The notes under the pieces were generated by a model that had not been told where the DNA came from, did no database searches, and worked only from the letters and a program-made list of their open reading frames with translations. This document shows, in pieces, positions 8,065-15,221 of a stretch of DNA of 64,000 nucleotides. Source of the stretch: Pseudomonas sp. DTU12.3 (lineage in GTDB: Bacteria; Pseudomonadota; Gammaproteobacteria; Pseudomonadales; Pseudomonadaceae). The stretch's first letter is position 1, and each line of letters starts with the position of its first letter. The translations under genes were made by a program, and so were the position numbers. Location: positions 4,981,001-5,045,000 of the forward strand of contig NZ_CP027218.1 of the NCBI RefSeq assembly GCF_004124275.1, given 5' to 3'.

Positions 8065-9066
8065 ATGACTCTTCGAATCGCAATCAATGGTTTTGGCCGC
8101 ATTGGCCGTAATGTCCTGCGCGCACTGTATACCCAAGGCTATCGACAGGATTTGCAGATCGTCGCCATCAACGATCTGGGCGACAGCTCGATCAACGCCC
8201 ATCTGCTCAAATACGACACCGTTCATGGCACGTTCGACGCGCAAGTCGAGCATGATAACGAGAGCCTGACGGTCAACGGCGACCGCATTGCCGTCAGCGC
8301 GATCCGCAACCCGGCAGAACTGCCATGGGCCGCGGAAAAAATCGACGTAGTTTTCGAATGCACCGGTCTGTTTACCGACCGAGCCAAAGCCGCCGCGCAT
8401 CTTACTGCCGGCGCACGCAAAGTGATCATCTCGGCCCCGGCCAAAGGCGCCGACGCCACCGTCGTTTATGGTGTGAACCACGACATTCTGCGCCAATCGC
8501 ACCAGATCATCTCCAATGCTTCGTGCACCACCAACTGCCTGGCGCCGGTTGCCCAGGTGCTGCACCGTGAGCTGGGCATCGAAAGCGGTCTGATGACCAC
8601 GATTCACGCCTACACCAACGACCAGAACCTCACCGACGTTTATCACACCGACCCGTACCGTGCGCGTTCAGCCACGCAGAACATGATCCCGAGCAAGACC
8701 GGCGCCGCTGAAGCGGTGGGCCTGGTGTTGCCGGAACTGGCGGGCAAACTGACCGGCATGGCCGTGCGCGTACCGGTGATCAATGTGTCGCTGGTGGATT
8801 TGACCGTGCAGTTGAAAAAAGAAGCCAGCGCCGAGGAAGTCAACGCGCTGCTCAAGGCTGCCAGCCAACACTCGAAGATATTGGGTTACAACACGTTGCC
8901 GCTGGTTTCCAGCGACTTCAACCACAACCCGCTGTCGTCGATCTTCGACGCCAACCACACCAAATCCAGCGGCAAACTGCTGAAAGTGCTGGCCTGGTAC
9001 GACAACGAATGGGGCTTCTCGAACCGCATGCTGGATAACTGCCTGGCGCTGTGTAACGCCGAGTAA
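8065..9066 (+). CDS. gap: Glyceraldehyde-3-phosphate dehydrogenase, type I
   Basis: 333-residue NAD(P)-dependent glyceraldehyde-3-phosphate dehydrogenase, a cytosolic tetramer. The Rossmann start is RIAINGFGRIGRNVLRAL, and the catalytic cysteine is Cys154 in SNASCTTNCLAP. The C-terminal AWYDNEWGFSNRMLD is typical. ATG 8065 is chosen because homologues begin here; the frame is open for 27 more codons upstream, but that stretch holds the operators and encodes no family sequence. Divergence from edd-glk marks it as the glycolytic gap of the Entner-Doudoroff regulon, handling the triose made by KDPG aldolase. Confidence 0.95.
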   Translation: MTLRIAINGFGRIGRNVLRALYTQGYRQDLQIVAINDLGDSSINAHLLKYDTVHGTFDAQVEHDNESLTVNGDRIAVSAIRNPAELPWAAEKIDVVFECTGLFTDRAKAAAHLTAGARKVIISAPAKGADATVVYGVNHDILRQSHQIISNASCTTNCLAPVAQVLHRELGIESGLMTTIHAYTNDQNLTDVYHTDPYRARSATQNMIPSKTGAAEAVGLVLPELAGKLTGMAVRVPVINVSLVDLTVQLKKEASAEEVNALLKAASQHSKILGYNTLPLVSSDFNHNPLSSIFDANHTKSSGKLLKVLAWYDNEWGFSNRMLDNCLALCNAE

Positions 9067-9088
9067 TCCCAGGCTATCCCCTGCCCTT

Positions 9089-9177
9089 GTGGGAGCGAGC
9101 CTGCTCGCGAATACGATGTGTCATTCAACATTTATGTGGCTGATACACCGCTTTCGCGAGCAGACTCGCTCCCACAG
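9089..9177. repeat. REP-type inverted pair, family A
   Basis: GTGGGAGCGAGCCTGCTCGCGAA and its inverted partner flank about 40 bp, downstream of gap. Probably also the transcript end of gap. Confidence 0.85.
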
Positions 9178-9220
9178 GTTTCGATCTCAATTTGAAATCA
9201 ACACTTGACCATTCGACTAG

Positions 9221-9237
9221 ATGATAAGCATTATCAT
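9221..9237. promoter_or_regulatory. Fur box upstream of the ECF sigma gene
   Basis: ATGATAAGCATTATCAT is a perfect inverted repeat (7-bp arms, 3-bp centre) resembling the Fur 19-bp consensus, 26 bp before the sigma gene start. It implies iron-repressed expression of hxuI-hxuR, as expected for iron-starvation sigma factors. Confidence 0.8.
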
Positions 9238-9263
9238 TCGCTTAAAATGGATCAGGTCCTCCC

Positions 9264-9791
9264 GTGAGTCAATCGCGCTTCAACCACGTCTTCCTTACTC
9301 AGCGCACATCCTTGCTGCGGACGCTGGAACGGATGGTCAACAATCACAGCACCGCTGAAGACCTGTTGCAGGAGACCTACCTGCGCGTGACGCGGGCGCT
9401 GAGCGAGCGGGCCATCGATCATCTTGAACCCTTTGTTTTCCAGACCGCGCGCAATCTGGCGCTGGACCATTTGCGTGCGCGCAAGATCCACTCACGGACG
9501 ATGGTCGATGACGTGCCGCAGGACATCGTGCACAGCATCGCCGCCCCCGCCAGCAGCGCCGAAGACGCCGCCCACGCCGAACAAATGCTGGAGCGCCTGA
9601 ACGTGAGCCTCAGTCAACTCAGCCCGCGTCAGCAACAGATTTTCATCCTCAGCCGCTTGCACGGGCACAGCTATCAGGAAATTGCTGACGAACTGAGCGT
9701 TTCCCTCAGTACCGTGCAGAAGGAATTGAAACTGATCATGACCATTTGCATCGGCGTCGCCGAACGACACGACAGCAGCGGCAAGCTGTAA
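9264..9791 (+). CDS. hxuI: ECF sigma factor for haem uptake (HxuI-like)
   Basis: 175-residue iron-starvation ECF sigma factor (FecI group). Region 2 covers about residues 8-75 (NHSTAEDLLQETYLRVTRAL). Region 4 is near 110-165, with LSPRQQQIFILSRLHGHSYQEIADELSVS as the -35 recognition helix-turn-helix. The start is GTG 9264; no ATG fits. It precedes a FecR-like anti-sigma gene and a haem-type TonB receptor, the layout of HxuI-HxuR-HxuA described in P. aeruginosa. A Fur box lies just upstream. It is expected to transcribe hxuA and, from a shared promoter element seen here, hemO. Confidence 0.85.
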   Translation: MSQSRFNHVFLTQRTSLLRTLERMVNNHSTAEDLLQETYLRVTRALSERAIDHLEPFVFQTARNLALDHLRARKIHSRTMVDDVPQDIVHSIAAPASSAEDAAHAEQMLERLNVSLSQLSPRQQQIFILSRLHGHSYQEIADELSVSLSTVQKELKLIMTICIGVAERHDSSGKL

Positions 9792-9866
9792 GCTTCAAGC
9801 TCCAAGTAAAAACGAAAAGCAGTGCACGCATCTGGCTTGCAGCTTGCAGCTTGCAGCTTGAAGCTT
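9790..9866. repeat. Inverted repeat with heptad TTGCAGC repeats between hxuI and hxuR
   Basis: AAGCTTCAAGCT (9790-9801) and AGCTTGAAGCTT (9855-9866) form perfect 12-bp arms. The interior holds three consecutive TTGCAGC/TTGCAGC-like heptads. The repeat starts inside the hxuI stop codon. The arms are also nearly palindromic in themselves. Possible mRNA hairpin between the two genes. Confidence 0.7.
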
Positions 9867-9899
9867 GAAACTGCTTCGCCAGAAGCCCGAGGAAACACC

Positions 9900-10865
9900 G
9901 TGACGGACACCCACCGCTCGCCTTCGCCAGATTCGGCGCAGGACGCTGCAACCGCAATGGACCAGGCTTTGGACTGGCTCATCGTGCTCGGCAGCCCGGA
10001 CGAGGAACAGAGCCGGCAATTCCATGCGTGGCTGGCGGCCGATCCGTTGAATGCCGAGGCGTTTGCCAAGGCGCAGGCGATCTGGGACGGCCCGCAAATC
10101 GCTCAATGTGCGCAAAGCCTCGCCGCAAAACCGGCGAAAGTCACCGTCCTCAAGCGTTTGCGTCCGCACTGGAAACCATTAGCCACTGCGGCGGTGCTGT
10201 TGCTCGGGTTGTTCAGTTTCAGCAATTTGCCGATGCGCATTCAGGCCGATCACCTGACCGTGGTCGGCGAGCGTCAGCGCCTGCAACTGGAGGACGGTTC
10301 GAAAGTCCTGCTCAACACCAATTCGGCGTTCTCCAGCACCATCGACGATCAGCAGCGCGTGGCCCGGCTGTATCAGGGCGAGGCGTATTTCGAGATTGCC
10401 GGCGGGCGCAACCAGCCACTGGAAATCGATGCCGGCCCGGTCAAGGCCAGCGTCCGTGACACGGCGTTTGCCGTGCGTTATCTCGATGGCGTGGCGCAAG
10501 TCAACGTGCAGCGTGGCGATGTCGATCTGCGCGCGACCCATGACGATGCACGGGTGCGTTTGTCGGCCGGTGAGAGTATTCGCATCGGCCCCAACGGTTT
10601 CGACCGCCCGGCGAAACTCGATGCCAACACCGATCTGGCCTGGGTCCAGGGCCGACTGGTGTTCGAGAACTGCCCGTTGAATCAGGTGCTGGCCGAACTG
10701 CGTCGTTACTATCCCGGCTGGATCATCAATACCAATGAACAGCTGGCCGACGTTAACGTCACTGGCAACTACCGGCTCGATCAGCCGCTCGACGTGGTTC
10801 GCTCACTCGCCCACATCACCTCGGCGCGCCTGCAGGAATTTCCGGCGCTGGTGATCTTGAACTAA
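9900..10865 (+). CDS. hxuR: FecR-like anti-sigma/sigma regulator (HxuR-like)
   Basis: 321-residue inner-membrane regulator that holds and activates the ECF sigma factor in response to the receptor. The N-terminal cytosolic DUF4880-type domain (about 1-80) includes ALDWLIVLGSPDEEQSRQFHAWLAADPLNAEAFAKA. A single membrane segment lies near residues 98-116 (AAVLLLGLFSF). The periplasmic FecR domain contains DGSKVLLNTNSAFSSTI and the C-terminal STN-like half. GTG 9900 is preceded by GAGGAAA; the frame is open upstream, but that stretch is repeat DNA. It has its own ribosome site, 108 bp after hxuI. Confidence 0.85.
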   Translation: MTDTHRSPSPDSAQDAATAMDQALDWLIVLGSPDEEQSRQFHAWLAADPLNAEAFAKAQAIWDGPQIAQCAQSLAAKPAKVTVLKRLRPHWKPLATAAVLLLGLFSFSNLPMRIQADHLTVVGERQRLQLEDGSKVLLNTNSAFSSTIDDQQRVARLYQGEAYFEIAGGRNQPLEIDAGPVKASVRDTAFAVRYLDGVAQVNVQRGDVDLRATHDDARVRLSAGESIRIGPNGFDRPAKLDANTDLAWVQGRLVFENCPLNQVLAELRRYYPGWIINTNEQLADVNVTGNYRLDQPLDVVRSLAHITSARLQEFPALVILN

Positions 10866-10881
10866 ATGAGAATTATTTTTA
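10866..10881. promoter_or_regulatory. Weak Fur-like sequence overlapping the hxuA promoter
   Basis: ATGAGAATTATTTTTA resembles half of a Fur box (AATGATAATTATTTT-like) and overlaps the proposed -35 region of hxuA. Direct Fur control of hxuA in addition to sigma control is possible; the match is imperfect. Confidence 0.4.
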
Positions 10882-10911
10882 CTCGATAGCGAAAGCCCGT
10901 TCGTCTCGTTA
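10876..10911 (+). promoter_or_regulatory. Candidate HxuI-dependent promoter of hxuA
   Basis: TTTTTAC, 16 bp, then GTTCGTCTCGTTA. The identical two blocks with identical spacing recur upstream of hemO (13588-13623). The CGTCTC core resembles -10 elements of iron-starvation ECF sigma factors. It ends 74 bp before the hxuA start. Confidence 0.7.
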
Positions 10912-10985
10912 TAGCCAATGCAATTGATTCGCATCACGATGCCAATCAGCAACTATAAAGATTCGTGCGACACGGAGCGCTATCG

Positions 10986-13541
10986 ATGTCCTCACGCCTT
11001 ACCCGCCAGACCTCCCCTTCCCGCGTATTGTCGCTGCTGACCGCCGCCATTCTCATGGCCGGCACCGCACCGCTGATGGCTGCCACCGAGCAGCCGGCGC
11101 GCAACATGGGTGATTACGCGTTCTCCATCAGCCAGCAACCGCTGGTGTCGGCACTCAATGCCTTCACTGCTGTGACGGGTTGGCAGGTCGGCTTGCCGGC
11201 AGAGTTGGGGCAGAACGTATCGTCGCCGGGCGTGCGCGGCTCGCTGCCACCGGAAAAAGCCCTCGAGCGTCTGTTGGTGGGGACCAACCTGAGCTTCCGC
11301 AAGCTGAGCAACAACAACGTCGTGCTGGAAAAACGCAACGCCAGCGGTTCCCTCAATCTTGATCAGGTGACCATCAGCGCCACCCGTCAGGAACAGTCGG
11401 TGAGCAGCGTGCCGGCCACCGTCAGCGTGCAGACCCGCGAAGATCTGGATCGCAACAACGTCAACTCGATCAAGGATCTGGTGCGTTACGAGCCGGGCGT
11501 TTCGGTGGGCGGTGCCGGTCAACGTGCCGGCATCACTGGCTACAACATCCGTGGTATTGACGGTGACCGCGTCCTGACTCAGGTCGACGGCGTGCAAGTA
11601 CCAGACAGTTTCTTCAACGGTCCGTACGCGCAGACCAACCGCAATTACGTCGACCCGGAAATCGTCAAACGCGTCGAAATTCTCCGTGGCCCGGCCTCGG
11701 TGCTGTACGGCAGCAACGCCATTGGCGGCGCCGTCAGCTATTACACCCTCGACCCGGACGACATCATCAAGCCTGGCCAGGACGTCGGCGCACGGCTGAA
11801 AACCGGTTACAGCTCGGCCGATGACAGCTGGCTGACCTCCGGCACCGTCGCTGGCCGCACTGGCGACTTCGACGGTTTGCTGCACCTGAGCCAGCGCAAC
11901 GGTCATGAAACCGAATCCTACGGCGAAACCGGTGGCACCGGCCTGAACCGCACCGAGGCCAATCCGCAAGACGTGCGCACCACCAACGTGCTGGCCAAAC
12001 TCGGCTGGAACTACGCTGACGACGCGCGCTTCGGTCTCACCTACGAACACTACAAAGACGATCGCGACACCAATCAGTTGAGCGCCGTCGGTGGCCCGTT
12101 CAACGCTGGACGCGGGTTTGGTTTCTACAAGGCGCGCACCGGCAACGACACCGTCACCCGCGAGCGTTTTGGTCTTGAGCACCGTTTCGCGCTGGACACT
12201 GCGCTGGCCGACAACATCAAGTGGTCGCTCAACTACCAGATCGCCAAGACCGACCAAACCACCCAGGAAATCTACGCGCCGTCGCGCACCGTGTTGCGCA
12301 ACCGCGACACCAATTACAAGGATCGCCAGTGGGTGTTCGATGCGCAGGCTGACAAGTCGTTTGCCATCGCCGACACCGACCACACCATCACCTACGGCAC
12401 GACCATCAAGCAGGACAAAGTCACCGGACTGCGCACCGGCAACGGCACCTGCCTGACTGTCAGCGGCGCCTGCCGGGTGATCGGTGCGCCAAGCGCCGCC
12501 GACACCCTGAAACCGGCCAGCGACTTCCCGGATCCGACCATCAACAGCTACAGCCTGTTCGCGCAGGATCAGATCAGCTGGGGTAACTGGACGTTCCTCC
12601 CGGGCGCACGTTACGACTACACCCAACTCAAGCCGCACATCACCGATGAGTTCCTCGCCACTGCCGACCAGAGCGGTAATGGTCAAGTCAGCGACAAGGA
12701 AAAAACCTGGCATCGTCTGTCGCCGAAGTTCGGCACGACCTACAGCTTCAACGATAACTACACCTGGTACGGTCAGTACGCCGAAGGCTTCCGCACGCCG
12801 ACCGCCAAGGCCTTGTACGGTCGCTTTGAAAACCTCGCGGGCGGCTACCAGGTCGCGCCGAACCCGGATCTTGAACCGGAAAAAAGCAAAAGCTATGAAA
12901 CCGGCCTGCGTGGCCAATTTGAAGCGGGCACCTTCGACGTTGCGGTGTTCTACAACAAGTACCGTGATTTCATCGATGAAAACGCGATCACTCCGGGCTA
13001 CTCCGAGACCACGTTCCAGAGCAACAACATCAAACACGCCACCATCAAAGGCGTGGAGCTCAAAGGTCGCCTGAACCTTGACACCTTTGGCGCGCCGACC
13101 GGCCTCTACACCCAAGGCTCGATGGCGTATCTGTATGGCCGCAATGACGACAGCGGTCAGCCGCTGAACAGCGTCAATCCGCTGACCGGCGTGTTCGGTC
13201 TCGGTTATGACCAGGATAAATACGGTGCGTTGCTGAGCTGGACACTGGTCAAGCGCAAGGATCGTGTCGACAGCACCATGTTCAAGACGCCGGACGGCAC
13301 CAGCACCCAGTTCAAGACCCCGGGTTATGGCGTGCTCGACCTGGCCGGCTTCTACAAAGTCACCGACGATGTGACCGTCAATGCCGGTCTCTACAACCTG
13401 ACCGACAAGAAATACTGGCAGTGGGATGACGTGCGCGGTTACGACAGCGTCGGCGAAGCCTCGGTCACGCAGCCGGCCAACCTTGATCGCCTGACCCAAC
13501 CGGGCCGCAACTTCGCGATCAATCTGGTCTGGGACATCTGA
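10986..13541 (+). CDS. hxuA: TonB-dependent haem receptor with STN signalling domain (HxuA-like)
   Basis: 851-residue outer-membrane receptor for haem, also a signal transducer to the FecR-like protein. The signal peptide covers about residues 1-33. The STN domain (about 45-115, FSISQQPLVSALNAFTAVTGWQ) is the part that contacts the anti-sigma factor. A TonB box-like stretch (LDQVTISATRQ) precedes a plug domain with RGPASVLYGSNAIGGAV. The beta-barrel ends in the aromatic residue pattern NFAINLVWDI. Barrel segments match the haemoglobin/transferrin/lactoferrin receptor type. ATG 10986 has GGAG 9 nt upstream; a GTG at 10965 is less likely. Length matches what I recall for HxuA. The substrate, haem, is inferred from the adjacent haem oxygenase. 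Confidence 0.87.
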   Translation: MSSRLTRQTSPSRVLSLLTAAILMAGTAPLMAATEQPARNMGDYAFSISQQPLVSALNAFTAVTGWQVGLPAELGQNVSSPGVRGSLPPEKALERLLVGTNLSFRKLSNNNVVLEKRNASGSLNLDQVTISATRQEQSVSSVPATVSVQTREDLDRNNVNSIKDLVRYEPGVSVGGAGQRAGITGYNIRGIDGDRVLTQVDGVQVPDSFFNGPYAQTNRNYVDPEIVKRVEILRGPASVLYGSNAIGGAVSYYTLDPDDIIKPGQDVGARLKTGYSSADDSWLTSGTVAGRTGDFDGLLHLSQRNGHETESYGETGGTGLNRTEANPQDVRTTNVLAKLGWNYADDARFGLTYEHYKDDRDTNQLSAVGGPFNAGRGFGFYKARTGNDTVTRERFGLEHRFALDTALADNIKWSLNYQIAKTDQTTQEIYAPSRTVLRNRDTNYKDRQWVFDAQADKSFAIADTDHTITYGTTIKQDKVTGLRTGNGTCLTVSGACRVIGAPSAADTLKPASDFPDPTINSYSLFAQDQISWGNWTFLPGARYDYTQLKPHITDEFLATADQSGNGQVSDKEKTWHRLSPKFGTTYSFNDNYTWYGQYAEGFRTPTAKALYGRFENLAGGYQVAPNPDLEPEKSKSYETGLRGQFEAGTFDVAVFYNKYRDFIDENAITPGYSETTFQSNNIKHATIKGVELKGRLNLDTFGAPTGLYTQGSMAYLYGRNDDSGQPLNSVNPLTGVFGLGYDQDKYGALLSWTLVKRKDRVDSTMFKTPDGTSTQFKTPGYGVLDLAGFYKVTDDVTVNAGLYNLTDKKYWQWDDVRGYDSVGEASVTQPANLDRLTQPGRNFAINLVWDI

Positions 13542-13550
13542 TCCGGCAAA

Positions 13551-13592
13551 CCTCACGGCGCGAGTTCACGCACCGCCCCGTGAGGTTTTTTT
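13551..13592 (+). terminator. Rho-independent terminator of hxuA
   Basis: CCTCACGG ... CCGTGAGG stem (8 bp, perfect) followed by seven T. The T-run is shared with the TTTTTAC block of the next promoter. Confidence 0.85.
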
Positions 13593-13623
13593 ACGCTCGC
13601 GCGCTTGCTGGTTCGTCTCGTTA
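13588..13623 (+). promoter_or_regulatory. Candidate HxuI-dependent promoter of hemO
   Basis: TTTTTAC-N16-GTTCGTCTCGTTA, identical in both blocks and spacing to the hxuA element, 30 bp before the hemO start. It overlaps the hxuA terminator T-run. Confidence 0.7.
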
Positions 13624-13653
13624 GCAAGCGCCTCAATTTCTCAAGGATTTGTC

Positions 13654-14262
13654 ATGACCGCTCAAGACACCGAACAACGCCCTGCCCTGCGTTCGCAACG
13701 CTTGAACCAGATCACCAACGAGCCGCACAGCAAACTCGATGCGTTGGTCAAAGCGCATGCACCGTTCGAGACCCGTGCCAACTTCGCCCGTTTCGTCGTT
13801 GCTCAATACCTGTTCCAGTCGGAACTGGTCGATCTGTACAACGATGCCGAACTGACCGCAATCGTCGCTGACCTGCCAGCGCGTTGCCGCGCCGAAGCCG
13901 CCAAGGCAGACCTCGCGGATCTCGACACCGAAGTCCCTGCACCGGTCGCCGGCGCGGTGAAAAACCCGAGCAAGGCCCGTGCACTGGGCTGGATCTTCGT
14001 GTCTGAAGGCTCGAAGCTCGGCGCTGCGTTCCTGATCAAACGCGCGGTGGCGCTGGAGCTGAGCGAAACCTTCGGTGCCCGTCACCTCGGTGAGCCAGAA
14101 GGTGGCCGTGCCGAAGGCTGGAAGAGTTTCGTGCGCACCCTCGACTCGCTGCAGTTCAGTGCTGAAGAAGAAGCCGAAGTGGAGCAAGGCGCGATCGATG
14201 CGTTCAACCGCTTCACCGTGCTGCTGGAACAGGCCTACGCCACCGAAGCCGAACTCGCCTGA
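13654..14262 (+). CDS. hemO: Haem oxygenase, PigA/HemO type
   Basis: 202-residue biliverdin-forming haem oxygenase that opens imported haem and frees iron in the cytosol. The likely proximal ligand is His25 (TNEPHSKLD). Asn18 and Phe115 (GWIFVSEGSKLGAAF) correspond, by my reading, to the two residues that give P. aeruginosa PigA its unusual beta/delta cleavage, so the product may not be alpha-biliverdin. The C-terminal ARHLGEPEGGRAEGWKSF is also PigA-like. It follows hxuA after a terminator and carries its own sigma-type promoter. There is no adjacent biliverdin reductase or bacteriophytochrome, so a role in iron release is favoured. Confidence 0.9.
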   Translation: MTAQDTEQRPALRSQRLNQITNEPHSKLDALVKAHAPFETRANFARFVVAQYLFQSELVDLYNDAELTAIVADLPARCRAEAAKADLADLDTEVPAPVAGAVKNPSKARALGWIFVSEGSKLGAAFLIKRAVALELSETFGARHLGEPEGGRAEGWKSFVRTLDSLQFSAEEEAEVEQGAIDAFNRFTVLLEQAYATEAELA

Positions 14263-14275
14263 GCCACAAAAATCC

Positions 14276-14360
14276 CCCTGTAGGAGCTGCCGCAGGCTGC
14301 GATCTTTTGATCTTGAAAACAACATCAACAGATCGCAGCCTGCGGCAGCTCCTACAGGGG
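14276..14360. repeat. REP-type inverted pair, family C
   Basis: GTAGGAGCTGCCGCAGGCTG and its complement flank a 30-bp loop that itself begins and ends with GATC-type sequence. Downstream of hemO. Confidence 0.85.
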
Positions 14361-14415
14361 AGGCGCGTAAGCCTGTAAGATCTCCATTCCGCTTCAGAAG
14401 CAATTCGCTGAGCCC

Positions 14416-14805
14416 ATGCCGCAACCAGCCTCCTCGAAAATCGCCCGCCTGCTGTTCGGCCTGCTGGCCTACGTCAGCCTCGGCATCGGCCTGATCGCCA
14501 TTGTCGTGCCCGGCCTGCCGACCACCGAGTTCATCCTCCTCGCCGCCTGGGCTGCGACCCGCAGTTCGCCGCGCCTGAGTGCCTGGCTGGAAAACCATCG
14601 GCTGTTCGGGCCGATTCTGAGTAACTGGCGCAACGGCAAGATCATCGCGCGCAAAGCCAAAGTCAGTGCAACGGTGAGCATGTTGCTCTGTGCGACGTTG
14701 ATGCTGGTGATGCTCGATCATGGCTGGCCGGTTTATCTGGCGATTGCCGGGATGAGTCTGGGTAACTTGTGGATCTGGTCGCGCCCGGAAACCATTCCTG
14801 TTTAA
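14416..14805 (+). CDS. DUF454 (YbaN-like) inner-membrane protein
   Basis: 129-residue protein with three or four membrane segments: about 12-35 (LLFGLLAYVSLGIGLIAIVV), 40-48, 82-97 and 103-120. The PGLPTTEFILLAAWAATRSSPRL motif is the hallmark of the DUF454/YbaN family. The family often lies beside haem oxygenase genes in Pseudomonas and may be linked to iron or haem physiology, but no biochemical role is established. Separated from hemO by a REP pair. Confidence 0.8.
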   Translation: MPQPASSKIARLLFGLLAYVSLGIGLIAIVVPGLPTTEFILLAAWAATRSSPRLSAWLENHRLFGPILSNWRNGKIIARKAKVSATVSMLLCATLMLVMLDHGWPVYLAIAGMSLGNLWIWSRPETIPV

Positions 14806-14836
14806 GCCACACCGAGTTTCTGTGCGAAGAACTCTT

Positions 14837-14985
14837 GTGGTGAGGGGATTCTGTGGTGAGGGGATTTATCCCCGATTGGCTGCGAAGCAGCCACAGTGCA
14901 GATAACCCGGATCTGTCAGACAGAACCCAATCTCAGGATTTGGGCCTGCTTCGCAGGCCATCGGGGATAAATCCCCTCGCCACAA
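14837..14985. repeat. Inverted repeat pair, family B (with a partial extra copy)
   Basis: Arms containing GAGGGGATTTATCCCCGAT face each other around about 80 bp. A truncated extra left end (GTGGTGAGGGGATT) precedes the left arm by 15 bp, suggesting local duplication. Confidence 0.8.
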
Positions 14986-15221
14986 AAGCACTCCCTCCTC
15001 ACACTCAGACACAGCGTATTCACCCCAATGAAACATCCCTGTAATTAATCCATTTTTCAGCACTTTCCCCTGCGCAAACGTTTAGCGATGACCGTTCGTC
15101 GGCAACCGCCTCATGCCCTCTCGCCTCGCGCCGATGAGCATTGAATGGCGCTGAATGGATTTGGCGAACCGGATAGTTCATATCCGCCTGCCACCCGTTT
15201 ATTCATTCGCGAGATCGCCCC

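Noticed and set aside
10992..13556. 854-codon open frame antisense to hxuA
   Set aside because: Its sequence lacks any domain and is a codon-bias shadow; the sense strand encodes a full TonB receptor with signal peptide and barrel end.
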